Source: Lotus japonicus
Taxonomy: Eukaryota; Streptophyta; Magnoliopsida; Fabales; Fabaceae
Length of the DNA: 64,000 nucleotides
NCBI RefSeq assembly: GCF_012489685.1
Contig: NC_080045.1
Location: forward strand, 315,001 to 379,000
Direction of reading: 5' to 3'
Shown: positions 11,001 to 22,602 of the stretch, in pieces
How positions within the stretch are numbered: position 1 is the stretch's first letter
Layout of the letters: every line of letters starts with the position of its first letter
Position numbers and translations under genes: made by a program
Notes under the pieces: generated by a model
Database searches by the model: none
The model's input: the letters and a program-made list of their open reading frames with translations, nothing else
What the model was told of the DNA's origin: nothing

Positions 11001-13967
11001 AGATTTTCCCTTAAAAACTCATTTTCCACCCAAATTCGCATAGGTTACCCTTGGGAAATCAATCATCGGGGCAAGAATTCTCAAATATTGACATGGGAGC
11101 TCAAGGGGGATCCTTGGCATAGGGAAACCATTTGGGCAACGAAGCAAGCCATGGTAAAAAAAGAGTCCCTTCCAACTTGAGATTTTGCCTTAAAAACTCA
11201 CTCTCCACTCAAATTCGCATAGGTTAGCATTGGGAAATCCATTATCGGGGCAAGAAATGTCAAATTTTAACATTGGAGCTCACGGGGGCACCTTGGAATA
11301 GGGAAACCATTTGCGCAACGAGGCAAGCCATGGCAAACCAAGAGTCCCTTCCAACTTCAGATTTTCCCTTGAAAACTCATTTTCCACCCAAATTTCCATA
11401 GGTTAGCGTGAAGAAATCCATCCTCGGAGCAAGAATTCTAAAATTTTGACATGGGAGCACACGGGGGGAAACAAGGCATAGGGATACTATTTGTGCAACG
11501 AGGCAAGTCATGGCAAACAAAGAGTCCCTTCCAACTTGAGATTTTCCCTTGAAAACTCATTCTCCACCCATATTCGCATAGGTTAACCTTGGGAAATCCA
11601 TCCCCGGAGCAAGAATTCTCAAATTTTGACATGGGAGCTCTTGGGGGAACCTTTGCATAGAGAAACCATTTGGGCAACGAGGTATTCCATGGCAAATCAA
11701 GTCTCCCTTCCAACTTGACAGTTTCCCTTGAAAACTCATTTTCCACCCAAATTTGCATCAGTTAGCCTTGGGAAATCCATCCTCGGTGCAAGAATTCTCA
11801 AATTATGACATGGGAGCTCACGGGGGCACCTTGGCATAGGGAAACCATTTGGGCAACGAGGCATGCCATGGAAAGCCAGGTTTCCATTCCAACATGAAAT
11901 TTTCCCATGAACACTCAAAATCCACCCAAATTCGTATATGTTAACCTTGGGAAATCCATTATCCGGGCAAGAATTTTCAAATTTTGACAAAGGAGCTCAC
12001 GGAAGCACCTTGGCATAGGGAAACCATTTGGGCAACGAGGCAAGCCATGACAAACCAAGAGTCCATTACAACTTGATATTTTCCCTTGAAAACTCATTTT
12101 CCACCCAAATTCGCATAGGTTAGCCTAGGGAAATCCATCATCGGGTAAATAATTCTAAAAATTTGACATGGGAGCTCACGAGGGCTCCTTGGCATTGGGA
12201 AACCATTTGGGCAACGAGGCATGCCATGACAAACCAAGTTTCCCTTCCAACTTGAGATTTTCCCTATAAAACTCATTTTCCACCCAAATTTGCATAGGTT
12301 AGCCTTGGGAAATCAATCATCGGGGCAAGAATTCTCAAATTTATACATGGGAGCTCACTGAGGCACCTTGGCATAGGGAAACCATTTGGGCAACGAGGCA
12401 TGCCAAGTCAAATCAAGTGTCCCTTCCAACTTGAGATTTTCCCTTGAAAACTCATTTTCCACCCAAATTTACATAGGTTACCCATGGGAAATCCATCCTC
12501 GTGGGAAGAATTCTCAAATTTTGACATGGGACCTCACGGGGGCACCTTGGCATAAGGAAACCATTTGGGCAACGAGACATGCCATGGAAAAACAAGTTTC
12601 CCTTTCAACTTGAAATTTTCCTTTGAAAACTCATTTTCCACCCAAATTCACCTAGGTTAGGGGAAATCCATCATCGGGGCAAGAATTCTCAAATATTGAC
12701 ATGGGAGCTCACAGGGGCACCTTGGCATGGGGATACCATTAGGGCAACGAGCCATGCCATGGCAAACAAAGAGTCCCTTCCAACTTGAGATTTTCCCTTG
12801 AAAACTCATTTTCTACCCAAATTCGCATAGGTTAGACATGGGAAATCCATTATCGGGGCAGGAATTCTCAAATTTTGACATTGGAGCTCACGGGGGCACC
12901 TTGGGATAGGGAAAACATTTGGGCGACGAGGTAAGCCATGGAAAACCAAGAGTCCCTTCCAACTTGAGATTTTCCCTTGAAAACTCATTTTCCACCCAAA
13001 TTCGTATAGGTTAGCCTTGGGAAATCCATCATCGGGTAAATAATTCTAAAATTTTGACATGGGAGCTCACAAGGGCTCCTTGGCATTGGGAAACCATTTG
13101 GGCAACGAGGCATGCCATGACAAACCAAGTGTCCCTTCCAACTTGAGTTTTTCCCTATAAAACTCATTTTCCACCCAAATTTGCATTGGTTAGCCTTGGG
13201 AAATCAATCATCGGGGCAAGAATTCTCAAATTTTGACATGGGAGCTCACGGGGGCATCTTGGCATAGGGAAACCATTTGGGCAAAGAGGCATGCCATGTC
13301 AAACCAAAATTCCCTTCCAACTTGAGATTTTCCCTTGAAAACTCATTTCCACACAAATTCGCATAGATTAGCCTTGGGAAATCCATTATCGGGGCAAGAA
13401 TTCTTAAATTTTAACATTGGAGCTCACGGGGGCACCTTGGAATAGGGAAACCATTTGGGCAACGAGGCAAGCCATGGCAAACAAAGAGTCCCTTCCAACT
13501 TGAGATTTTCCCTTGAAAACTCATTTTCCACCCAAATTTCCACGGGTTAGCCTTAAGAAATCCATCCTCGGGGCAAGAATTCTCAAATTTTGACATGGGA
13601 GCTCACGGGGGCAACTTGGCATAGGGATACCATTTGGGAAACGAGACAAGCCATGGCAAACAAATAGATCCTTCCAACTTGTGATTTTCCCTTGAAAACT
13701 TATTTTCCACCCAAATTTACATAAGTTAGGCTTGGGAAATCCATCCTCGTGGGAAGAATTCTCAAATTTTTACATGGGAGCTCACGGGGGCACCTTGGCA
13801 TAGGGAAACCATTTGGGCAACGAGGCATGCCATGGCAAACCAAGTTTCCATTTCAACTTGATATTTTCCCTCGAAAACTCATTTTCCACCCAAATTTGCA
13901 TAGGTTAGCCTTGGGAAATCCATCGTCGGTGCAAGAATTCTCAAATTTTGAAATGGGAGCTCACGGG
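8010..13967 (-). repeat. 179-bp satellite array, block 3
   Basis: The longest block, about 33 monomers with near-constant 179-bp spacing. Diagnostic variants (ACACTCAAAATCCACCC, CGGGTAAATAATTCTAAAA, CATCTTGGCATAGGG) recur 3.57-3.6 kb apart, which gives a higher-order repeat of about 20 monomers. Ends in ACGGG, the left target duplication of X2. Confidence 0.97.
10204..10922 (-). repeat. Recently duplicated 359-bp satellite dimer
   Basis: Two consecutive 359-bp segments (about 10204-10562 and 10563-10921) are almost identical by eye. They share rare variants (GGGGGTTACC, TATTCCAGGGC, GGCACCCGGGAATAGGG, GCCGTGGATAACC). The one difference I see is ATTCGTATAGG against ATTTGTATAGG near 10858. Neighbouring monomers differ from each other at many more positions. 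Confidence 0.9.
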
Positions 13968-14638
13968 TGGAAGACCTGGATTTATAGAACAAGTTTAATT
14001 TCCGATTCACGCGTAGAATCAGTTTAAGCGTGACAGGAGTTTGATGTTTGGGAAAGATTAATGAAGAAGAAAGTTTAGGAATTGCTTGAGGAATGTTTCA
14101 TAGTTCTTTTAGGAGTTAGTGCGAGTCGTCTGCACACCTACCTTATGGCGAGAGTGTCCAGAATAGGCTAATTTCGCTCTTAAAGCAATGTTTAAGTGAG
14201 ATTTCAAATCCTTGGAAAAATTAAAAAGTTCTCTTTATTTTTCCTTCGACCAGTTTTTCATTTCGGAACCCTGGACTGTTCGCACGATAGTATTCACTTC
14301 TCGGAAGTCTGACGACGCTAATTTCTTTGCTTTAAAACCCTAAATTCAATCACTGAATTAAGACTTTTTCTATTCGGAGCTTTTAACGAAGTTTCCGTCC
14401 GCGATGCCAGATTTGTTTCGATGTTTCCAATCTTTCTTCAGAACGAAGTTTTGTCGTCTGACCTTCACAGCAAAAAGTAGTTTTTCGGGACAGATTAACT
14501 TACACCGCTTTTGGGGTTTTAGAGATCGTTTTTCCCTAATTATAGGGATTTGTTTTGAGTTCTGGAATTATGTCGCCGGAATCTCTCTTAGAATTCACCG
14601 ATGAACGTGCTGCAAAAATCGGAATCGCGAAATTTTCA

Positions 14639-14669
14639 TTTTCCCGCGATTTCACCTTCCTATAAATAG
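14639..14669 (+). promoter_or_regulatory. LTR core promoter: E2F-like site plus TATA box (X2)
   Basis: TTTCCCGC at 14640-14647 matches the E2F/DP consensus TTTSSCGC. TATAAATAG follows at 14661-14669. The pair is conserved on the minus strand of X3 (TATA 36405-36413, TTTCCCGC within 36421-36435) and is partly decayed in X4 (TTTACCGC before TATATATAG). Transcription should begin near 14693. E2F binding is inferred from the motif alone. Confidence 0.65.
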
Positions 14670-14798
14670 TTGAAAAATTCAAAATATCTCCCATAACTTC
14701 CATTGAGGCCGCGGGTTGAGGAGAGAAAAGAGGAGAGGATATTTTCGCCGAAACTTGACCGATCTTCGAGCTGTTTGTCCCTACTTCAAGGTATCGAG

Positions 14799-16618
14799 GT
14801 AACTAGCTTGATTCTTACCTCTGATCATTGTTTCTACTGCGTTTCTATATCTCTTTCTGTGCTCAAAGTTTCGAGCTTTTCGTAAAATTATCCGTTTTTC
14901 TTGATTTTTCGCTTGGGATATCTTCTGTACTTGCCCAAGAGCCTAGAACACTCGCCGATACTCGCCGATTTTGATCGAGTTGTCAAGGATCTGAAAAACT
15001 GATTCAAAACCTTTTTTGTGCACATATCGAAACTTTAATATCGAAAAGTCGCAATCCGACTTCGTGCCTTTAGGATTAGTTGCTACAAATGTCATTAGGA
15101 ACATCGCTGTCTAATTTGTTTTCCGAAGTTTTAACTTTGAGGTTTTGAGCTTTTATTTTGGACCAAAACGCCCCTGAATAGCCGTAATTCGATCCTAGTT
15201 TTACCCGGCAGCTTTTTTACCCTAGTTTTACCCTAAAACTACCTTGTAATTAAATTAGATCGAAGAAAAAGAGTCGGAGCTCTTTTCCTCTTTTGGCCGA
15301 GAGCATGTTAGTGAGGGGGGGAGTTTTTCGTTTTCGAAAACTTGTCTTTTCGTACTCGATTGTTGTATTCTGAAGCTTTAATGCTTTGTCTAACGTTAAT
15401 GGGTTGTATTGTGATCGAGCTAATCGATTTTGTTTGGATTTCTGCTTTGTTTTCTCCGAGGTTCAGTTGAAGGAACTTTGGGTTTCTCAGAGCAATTGTG
15501 TGAAGGAAACCTAGACCACGAGGCTGGAGCAACTCGAGGTTAGGGCAACTTACCTATTAGCTAAGACTGCATGATAGGCGTCGATAAATTCGACTTATTC
15601 TTTACTTTGATATTGATTATGACGATGAATTAATGTTATGATGTTTTCCATAACTTATGATATTGAGATGTTATTGAATTGTGCGTTTTGACGCGACTTC
15701 GGAGTGGGGAATCATTGAACTGGTTATATTTGATATTTCGGGTTGGAGAAACAACCCTAGGCAAGTACAAACAGGGGGTTTGAGACTTAGCCATTCGTTG
15801 GTATACTTAGACTTTCCCCGGGAATTGCTTTTGGTGGGCTATTGGAAAACTTAGAATAAATAGAATTTTGAAAACTAGAGACTTTGGGAAACTTAGACTT
15901 CGAGAAGTAAACTCATAACCTGATTAATTCAGTTCGAAACATTTTTTATTAACGAATAAAACATAGGAAAACTAAAGGGGAAAATAATTCACCGAGTACT
16001 TTAGTACTCTTGTTGTTGGAGTTGTGTTGTATTGACCGACACTAAACTCTTGGGTTTCGAGATTGGGTTTTGAGCTAAACACTTACGTTGGGAGGACGAT
16101 TCGATGTTTGGCTAACCATATTGCATCATGCATCATTCGGGGTTTGTACGATCGAAAGATTGGGCCTTGGTGAAGAACAGGAATGCTTCACGAAGGTTGG
16201 GGAATTGCCTTCATCGAAGAACACCTGGGTGTATCTTCGGCATAGCGGGCAGAGTGGCACGACCATTGATGGTTGGGGCTGATCCGACTATGCATGGGTT
16301 TGTAAGCGACATCCGAGCAGAGTTGGCGACACTAGGCATGTGTCGTGCGGTCTCGTGGTGCCCATCCCAAACAATTATCCGGATCATATTGAATTGCATT
16401 TCACGCATACATTCACTCTGACTGGAATTGTGTGCTATTTGAATTATTGAAGCATTGTTAGAGCCAATAACATGCTAGGATTATTAATATGTATATATAA
16501 ACATATATATCTATACCCCAATCACATGTTGAGTGTATAATTACTTATTTCCGTGAGTTGACCCTAGCGCCTTGGCTTTGGTTTCATGTTTGTGTTTGGG
16601 CGGTCGGCCAGCTGCCAG
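14799..16618 (+). other. Putative LTR-internal intron (X2)
   Basis: The 5' edge CGAG|GTAACT lies about 105 nt after the expected transcription start. The CGAG|GTA core is retained in X1, X3 and X4 (a second donor, CAAG|GTATCG, lies 8 nt upstream). The 3' edge is GGCCAGCTGCCAG|ATG, preceded by the TTGACCCTNGCG block conserved in all X copies. The enclosed 1.8 kb has no long ORF and is the zone where other copies carry minisatellites. Splicing is inferred, not shown. Confidence 0.5.
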
Positions 16619-17286
16619 ATGTCGATGGCGGACTGGTTTTCGATGGTCTCTCCCTCGGGGGGGATCAGGTATGAGTTGGTGGACCATCATGCCCCCACCG
16701 CTTGGGTGATCGATGTTGCGGGTCATCGAGCGACGTACCGGGGAAGGGTCATGGAGGACCGGACAGACGAGCGTGGACGTTTGACGAGGGGAGTGCTACG
16801 ACGCATGTAGCTGAGCTTTGACTTGCCGCCTTCAGTTTGCTGTGGACCAGGTACTGGTCGAGGACCACCTGCACCTCCTCTGATTTCATCTTCTTCCGAT
16901 GATGAGGACCCAGCCGAGATCGAGGTTGATGTTGCTACACCTGCTGCGCCACCTCCTGCTACTGCTATCGATCCTACCGACGTGGCGTTGTCCTCGAGGC
17001 TCGTGCAGCCGAAGAGGGAGTCTGTTGTTCCATCTGCCTCACATCGCTTTCCTTTTACTCCACCGCGCGGCTACCGTGTGGATCCCCTGGTTCGGGTGGT
17101 GGAGGAGCAGTTCTTACTGGAGAGGTGGATGTTGAGACGGGCTTGACTAGGACGGTGCGCAGGACAGTTAGGAGGGAGGTCGTGGACTTGGACACTGAGA
17201 TGATCACGGTGGATTCCGACTCGGACTCCGACAGCAGTGGGGACAGCTACTCGCCGAGCGACGAGGGAGAGGAGGAGGAGCTATGA
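16619..17286 (+). pseudogene. LTR-borne ORF of family X, acidic C-terminus
   Basis: ATG at 16619 directly follows CAG. The frame opens with MSMADWFSMVSPSGG and stays open to a TAG at 16808-16810. It continues in the same frame through a proline- and serine-rich part (SSSSDDEDPAEIEVD, PPATAIDP). After a single frameshift near 17125 it ends in VDSDSDSDSSGDSYSPSDEGEEEEL and stops at 17284-17286, about 220 codons in all. The start corresponds to 38-codon and 36-codon ORFs in X4 and X5. The position, start context and acidic end resemble the Y-family ORFs. No domain is recognised and there are no membrane segments. Composition suggests a soluble protein with an acidic, possibly interaction-type tail. 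One stop and one frameshift make this copy non-functional as it stands. Confidence 0.55.
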
Positions 17287-17752
17287 GTAGTACTGGGAGG
17301 GTAGGTTAGGCAGCGCTATTTTTTGTGTAGAGCTCTGATTCGTCTTACTTTTAGGACAGGGTAGGTTCCCGATGCATGGCTTTTTGTGTGGTTCTCTTGA
17401 TGAGGAATCACAGAGAGTCTGTCGGACTATAGGGGTCTTTTGTTTAGGCCATTTTGGAGCCGACTTTCTCTTGGATGACTGTACTTAAAACTTTCTTACT
17501 TACATTACAGGTTCTGTACATATTTGCCTACGGGTACACTACTTTGAGGTCACTGCGAGTGCGCGTGACGTTGACGTGCAGCTGAGGCTGTACATGTATA
17601 TATGTTTGTAGATCGGTTAGTTAGTTGTTGGGTTATGTCTTTATTTTCTATCGCTTTAATTAAAAGGAATCAAACGAAAAAAAAATACCTGTTTTTCGCG
17701 TAAAGTTTATTTTTGTGTTACTAAAGTGACACCCGGAAATCGGGGTGTTACA

Positions 17753-20700
17753 ACGGGGGCACCTCGGAATAGGGAAACCATTTGGGCAACGAGGCATGCC
17801 ATGGCAAACCAAGTTTCCCTTCCAACTTTAGATTTTCTCTTGAAAACCCAGTTTCCACCCAAATTCGTATAGGTTAGCCTTGGAAAATCCATCATCGAGG
17901 CAAGAATTCTCAAATATTGACATGGGAGCTCAAGGGGGATCCTTGGCATAGGGAAACCATTTGGGCAACGAGGCAAGCCATGGTAAAAAAAGAGTCCCTT
18001 CCAACTTGAGATTTTGCCTTGAAAACTCATTCTCCACCCAAATTCGCACAGGTTAGCATTGGGAAATCCATTATCGGGGCAAGAATTCTCAAATTTTGAC
18101 ATTGGAGCTCACGGGGGAACCTTGGAATAGTGAAACCATTTGGGCAAAGAGACAAGCCATGACAAACCAAGAGTCCCTTCCAACTTGAGATTTTCCCTTG
18201 AAAACTTTTTTTCCACCCAAATTTACATAAGTTAGCCTTGGGAAATCTGTCCTCGTGGGAAGAATTCTCAAATTTTGACATGGGAGCTCACGGGAGCACC
18301 TTGACATAGGGAAACCATTTGGGCAACGTGGCATGCCATGGTAAACCAAGTTTCCCTTCAAACTTGTTATTTTCCCTTAAAAACTCATTTTCCACCCAAA
18401 TTTACATAGGTTAGCCTTGGGACATCCATCGTCGTGGGAAGAATTCTCAAATTTTGACATGGGAGCTCACGGGGGCACCTTGGCATAGGGAAACCATTTG
18501 GGCAACGAGGCATGCCATGGCAAACCAAGTTTCCCATTCAACATGATATTTTCCCTTGAAAACTCATTTTCCACCCAAATTTGCGTAGGTTAGCCTTGGG
18601 AAATCCATCGTCGGTGCAAGAATTCTCAAATTTTGACATGGGAGCTCACGGGGGAACCTCGGAATAGGGAAACCATTTGGGCAACGAGGCATGCCATAGG
18701 AAACCAAGTTTCCCTTCCAACTTTAGATTTTCTCTTGAAAACCCAGTTTCCACCCAAATTCGTAAAGGTTAGCCTTAGAAAATCCATCATCGAGGCAAGA
18801 ATTCTCAAATTTTGACATGGGAACTCACGGGGGCACCTTGGCATAGGGAAACCATTTAGGCAACGAGGCAAGCCACGACAAACCAAGAGTCTCTTCCAAC
18901 TTGAGATTTTCCCTTGAAAACTCATTTTCCACCCAAATTCGCATAGGCTAGCCTTGGGAAATCCATCATCGGGGCAAGAATTCTCAAATATTGACATGGG
19001 AGCTCATGAGGGCACCTTGGCGTAGGGATACCATTTGGGAAACGAGCCAAGCCATGGCAAACAAAGAGTCCCTTCCAACTTGAATTTTCCCTTGAAAACT
19101 CATTTTCTACCAAATTCGCATAGGTTAGCCTTGGAAAATTCATTATCGGGGCAAGAATTCTCAAATTTTGACATTGGAGCTCACGGGGGCACCTTGGAAT
19201 AGGGAAACCATTTGGGAAACGAGGTAAGTCATGACAAACCAATAGTCCCTTCCAACTTTAGATTTTCCCTTGAAAACTCATTTTCCACCCAAATTCGCAT
19301 AGGTTAGCCTTGGGAAATCCATCATCGGGTAAATAATTCTTAAATTTTAACATGGGAGCTCACGGGGGCTCCTTGGCATTGGGAAACCATTTGGGAAAAG
19401 AGGCATACCATGACAAACCAAGTTTCCCTTCCAACTTAATATTTTCCCTATAAAACTCATTTTCCACCCAAATTTGCATAGGTTAGCCTTGGGAAATCAA
19501 TCATCGGGGTAAGAATTCTCAAATTTTGACATGGGAGCTCACGGGGGCACCTTGGCATAGGGAAACCATTTGGGCAACGAGGCATGCCATGACAAACCAA
19601 GTTTCCCTTCCACCTTGAGATTTTCCCTTGAAAACTCATTAACCACCCAAATTCGCATAGGTTAGCCTTGGGAAATCAATCATCGGGGCAAGAATTCTCA
19701 AATTTTGACAATGGAGCTCACGAGGGCACCATGGAATAGGGAAACCATTTGCGCAACGAGGCAAGCCATGGCAAACTAAGAGTCCCTTCCAACTTGAGAT
19801 TTTCCCTTGAAAACTCATTTTCCACCCAAATTTCCATAGGTTAGCCTTAAGAAATCCATCCTCGGGGAAAGAATTCTAAAATTTTGACATGGGAGCTCAC
19901 GGGGGAAACTTGGCATAGGCATACCATTTGGGTAACGATGCAAGTCATGGCAAACAAAGAGTCCCTTCCAACTTGAGATTTTCCCTTGAAAACTCTTCAC
20001 CCATATTCGCATAGGTTAACCTTGGGAAATCCATCCTCGGAGCAAGAATTCTCAAATTTTGACATCGGAGCTCATGGGGGCACCTTGGCATAGAGAAACC
20101 ATTTGGGCAACGAGGTATTCCATGGAAAACCAAGTCTCCCTTCCAACTTGACAGTTTCCCTTGAAAACTCATTTTCCACCCAAATTTGCATCAGTTAGCC
20201 TTCGGAAATCCATCCTCAGTGCAAGAATTCTCAAATTTTGGCATGGAGCTCACGGGGCACCTTGGCATAGGGAAACCATTTGGGCAACGAGGCATGCCAT
20301 GGAAAACCAGGTTTCCCTTCCAACTTGAAATTTTCCCTTGAACACTCAGTTTCCAGCCAAATTCGTATAGGTTAACCTTGGGAAATCCATCATCGGGGCA
20401 AGAATTCTCAAATTTTGACATAGGAGCTCACGGGAGCACCTTGGCATAGGGAAACCATTTAGGCAAAGAGGCAAGCCATGACAAACCAAGAGTCCCTTCC
20501 AACTTGATATTTTCCCTTGAAAACTCATTTTCCACCCAAATTCGCATAGGTTACCCTTGGGAAATCTATCATCGGGGCAAGAATTCTCAAATATTGACAT
20601 GAGAGCTCACAAGGGCACCTTGACACAGGGAAACCATTTGGGCAACGAGGCAAGCCATGGCAAACAGAGAGTCCCTTCCAACTTGATATTTTCCCTTAAA

Positions 20701-21073
20701 AACTCAATTTCCACGCATGTTTGCATAGGTTAGCCTAGGGAAATCCATCCTCGGTGCAAGAATTCTCAAATTTTGACATGGGAGCTCACGGGGCATCTTG
20801 GAATAAGGAAACCATTTGGGCAACGAGGCATGCCATGGCAAACCAAGTTTCCCTTCCAACTTTAGATTTTCTCTTGAAAACTCAGTTTCCACCCAAATTC
20901 GTATAGGTTTGCCTTGGAAAATCCATCATTGGGGCAATAATTCTCAAATTTTGACATGGGAGCGCACGGGGGCACCTTGGCATAGGGAAATCATTTGGGC
21001 AACGAGGCAAGCCATGACAAACCAAGAGTCTCTTCCAACTTGAGATTTTCCCTTGAAAACTCATTTTCCACCC
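17753..21073 (-). repeat. 179-bp satellite array, block 4
   Basis: About 18-19 monomers of the same variants as block 3. Begins with ACGGG, the right target duplication of X2, and ends at TTTCCACCC, where copia LTR C begins. Confidence 0.97.
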
Positions 21074-21975
21074 TGAAATTCTAGCAGACGCGGACAGATG
21101 TTCTACCAGATGTCTAAGACATTTTGTACAACATGATACAAAACAGTTAATTGAATATGTAATTTAAAGAACATAAACTGAGACAAGACACACGAGATTG
21201 TTAACCCAGTTCGGTGCAAAATCACCTACGTCTGGAGGATTTTCACCCAAGAGAAAGATAATCCACTATTCATAGCAAATTGTACACTGAAGGTTTTAAT
21301 TGAACTGCCCCAGTTCACAGCCTTTTCTACCTATCTCTACAAGTGTTTATTACTTAGTCCTCCCCCTAAGGTTGAGAGCCCCTCTCACTTTCTCTCAATC
21401 ACTGCCACAGTGATTCAATAGCTCACAACAAGGGCAAAGACAGATCTCATGATCAAACAACAAAAATCAACTCTCAGCAAAAGAATCAATACATGAATAA
21501 GCTGAGAGAACAACAAGTGTGAACACAGACAAGAGTAAACCCTAGTTTTAATCAACAGAAGCTCTCTACCTAACACTATGTTTTGGTCTTCATATATAGC
21601 AGTCATCCAGGTCTTGTCTTCGATGGGCTTGGACGATCAAAGGTCCACACAACACTCAAGGAGTTACTAGGAAACAAATATGTAGAAAAGTCTTCAATAT
21701 AAAGTTTCCTATTCCAAAAATAAAACTCCCATAAATCTTCAAATCAAATCATTGAAACCGATTTGATCACATAGAATATACTCCTTGAACGACGCACAGA
21801 AAACCCTAGTTTGATCACCAAGTAATCAAAACGAAGCTTCACAAAAAACCTAGCCAGCTCATTGCATGTTTCTCAAAGACAGATGTCACAGGCAAGATGT
21901 TGGGACATCGGGTCCGACATGTTGGCCAAAAACTTAACTTAGCTAAAATGCAGACAACATAACAAAGGAACAACA
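21074..21975 (-). mobile_element. 3' LTR of a Ty1/copia element (remnant C), 902 bp
   Basis: On the minus strand it starts TGTTGTTCC right after a polypurine tract reading GACAAAGGGGGAGAT (21976-21990) and ends GCTAGAATTTCA at 21074. A TATA box (GCTATATATG, minus) lies at 21591-21600. Adjoins satellite on the left. The sequence differs from the LTRs of elements A and B, so this is a separate SIRE-like family. Confidence 0.8.
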
Positions 21976-22342
21976 ATCTCCCCCTTTGTCAAATTTTAGC
22001 TAATACAATCCACTACCATAAAGAACTCATCAGCAGCTTGGAGCTTGAAACCCTTGAATCAACATATAAGAGCATCCAACAAACAAGGTAGCTTACACAT
22101 CAACATAGCTAGTAGCATCAGCTATGCACAATTCCATCTCAGAACCATTCTCAGTGCAGCAGAATACCATATCAGAGTTTAGCACAGCAGCACACAATCA
22201 ACTATCACAAGCAACAAGATGTTGTTTGTATAGAACACACAACTGCACAGTAGCAAGAAGCTACCAAACCACAATAGTAGAAAGCCATAAAGAACCAGCT
22301 ACCAAATACCAGAGATAACCAAATACTAATTACTCCCCTTTA
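21976..22342 (-). other. Copia C polypurine tract and 3' untranslated DNA
   Basis: Polypurine tract (minus strand AAAGGGGGAGAT) next to the LTR. A second purine run, TAAAGGGGAGTAA, lies just after the ORF stop near 22330-22345. Nothing else is recognised in between. Confidence 0.65.
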
Positions 22343-22602
22343 TTAGCATAATTTGGCCTCCGTTTTCTTCTTCACCTCCTGTTGCAACTCATCCCGTTCC
22401 ATCTCCAGTTCCTCCGTTCTTCCTTCGCAAGCAGACAAGTCATCCTCGTGCTGGCTCATCTCAATACCTATTGGTTCAGCTTCACCGTTTGAGCCACCAC
22501 TTGGGTCAGCAACTTGTCGCGTTCGTCGTACGCTTCCTGTGTAGCCACGCGGTAACCCTCAGCTTTCCGGTGAAGCTCTTCCACCTCTGCAGACAAAGCG
22601 GG
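22343..22602 (-). pseudogene. C-terminal fragment of an env-like coiled-coil ORF (copia C)
   Basis: The minus-strand frame ending at TAA (22343-22345) reads ELEMERDELQQEVKKKTEAK at its end, a heptad-rich coiled coil. Upstream, after a frameshift near 22480, it reads AEVEELHRKAEGY and YDERDKLLTQVV. Location between pol and the polypurine tract matches the env-like ORF of SIRE elements. It is cut off at 22602 by the end of the LTR of element A, at a run of 18 G. Confidence 0.6.

Larger units (their letters stand above)
13968..17752 (+). mobile_element. Solo LTR of family X (copy X2), 3785 bp, ACGGG duplication
   Basis: Exact 5-bp duplication ACGGG at 13963-13967 and 17753-17757. Termini are TGGAAGACC...GGGGTGTTACA, a one-base variant of the TG...CA ends of X3. 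It is the only X copy on the + strand and the best preserved. In order it holds U3 with an E2F-like site and TATA, a CT/GA-rich leader, a splice-donor-like site, intron-like DNA, a 3' splice-like site, a coding region of about 220 codons, and a 3' part ending in the conserved GTGACACCCGGAAATCGGGG. No PBS or internal region, hence a solo LTR. Confidence 0.93.

Noticed and set aside
16128..16421. 97-aa ORF in X2 upstream of the LTR ORF.
   Set aside because: It lies in the intron-like zone, overlaps other frames of similar length, and is not kept in X1, X3, X4 or X5.
16664..16676. CAG|GTATGAG as a real 5' splice site inside the X2 LTR ORF.
   Set aside because: X4 and X5 do not keep GT at this place, and the reading frame continues through it in X2. 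The near match at the X3-copia joint may be coincidence.
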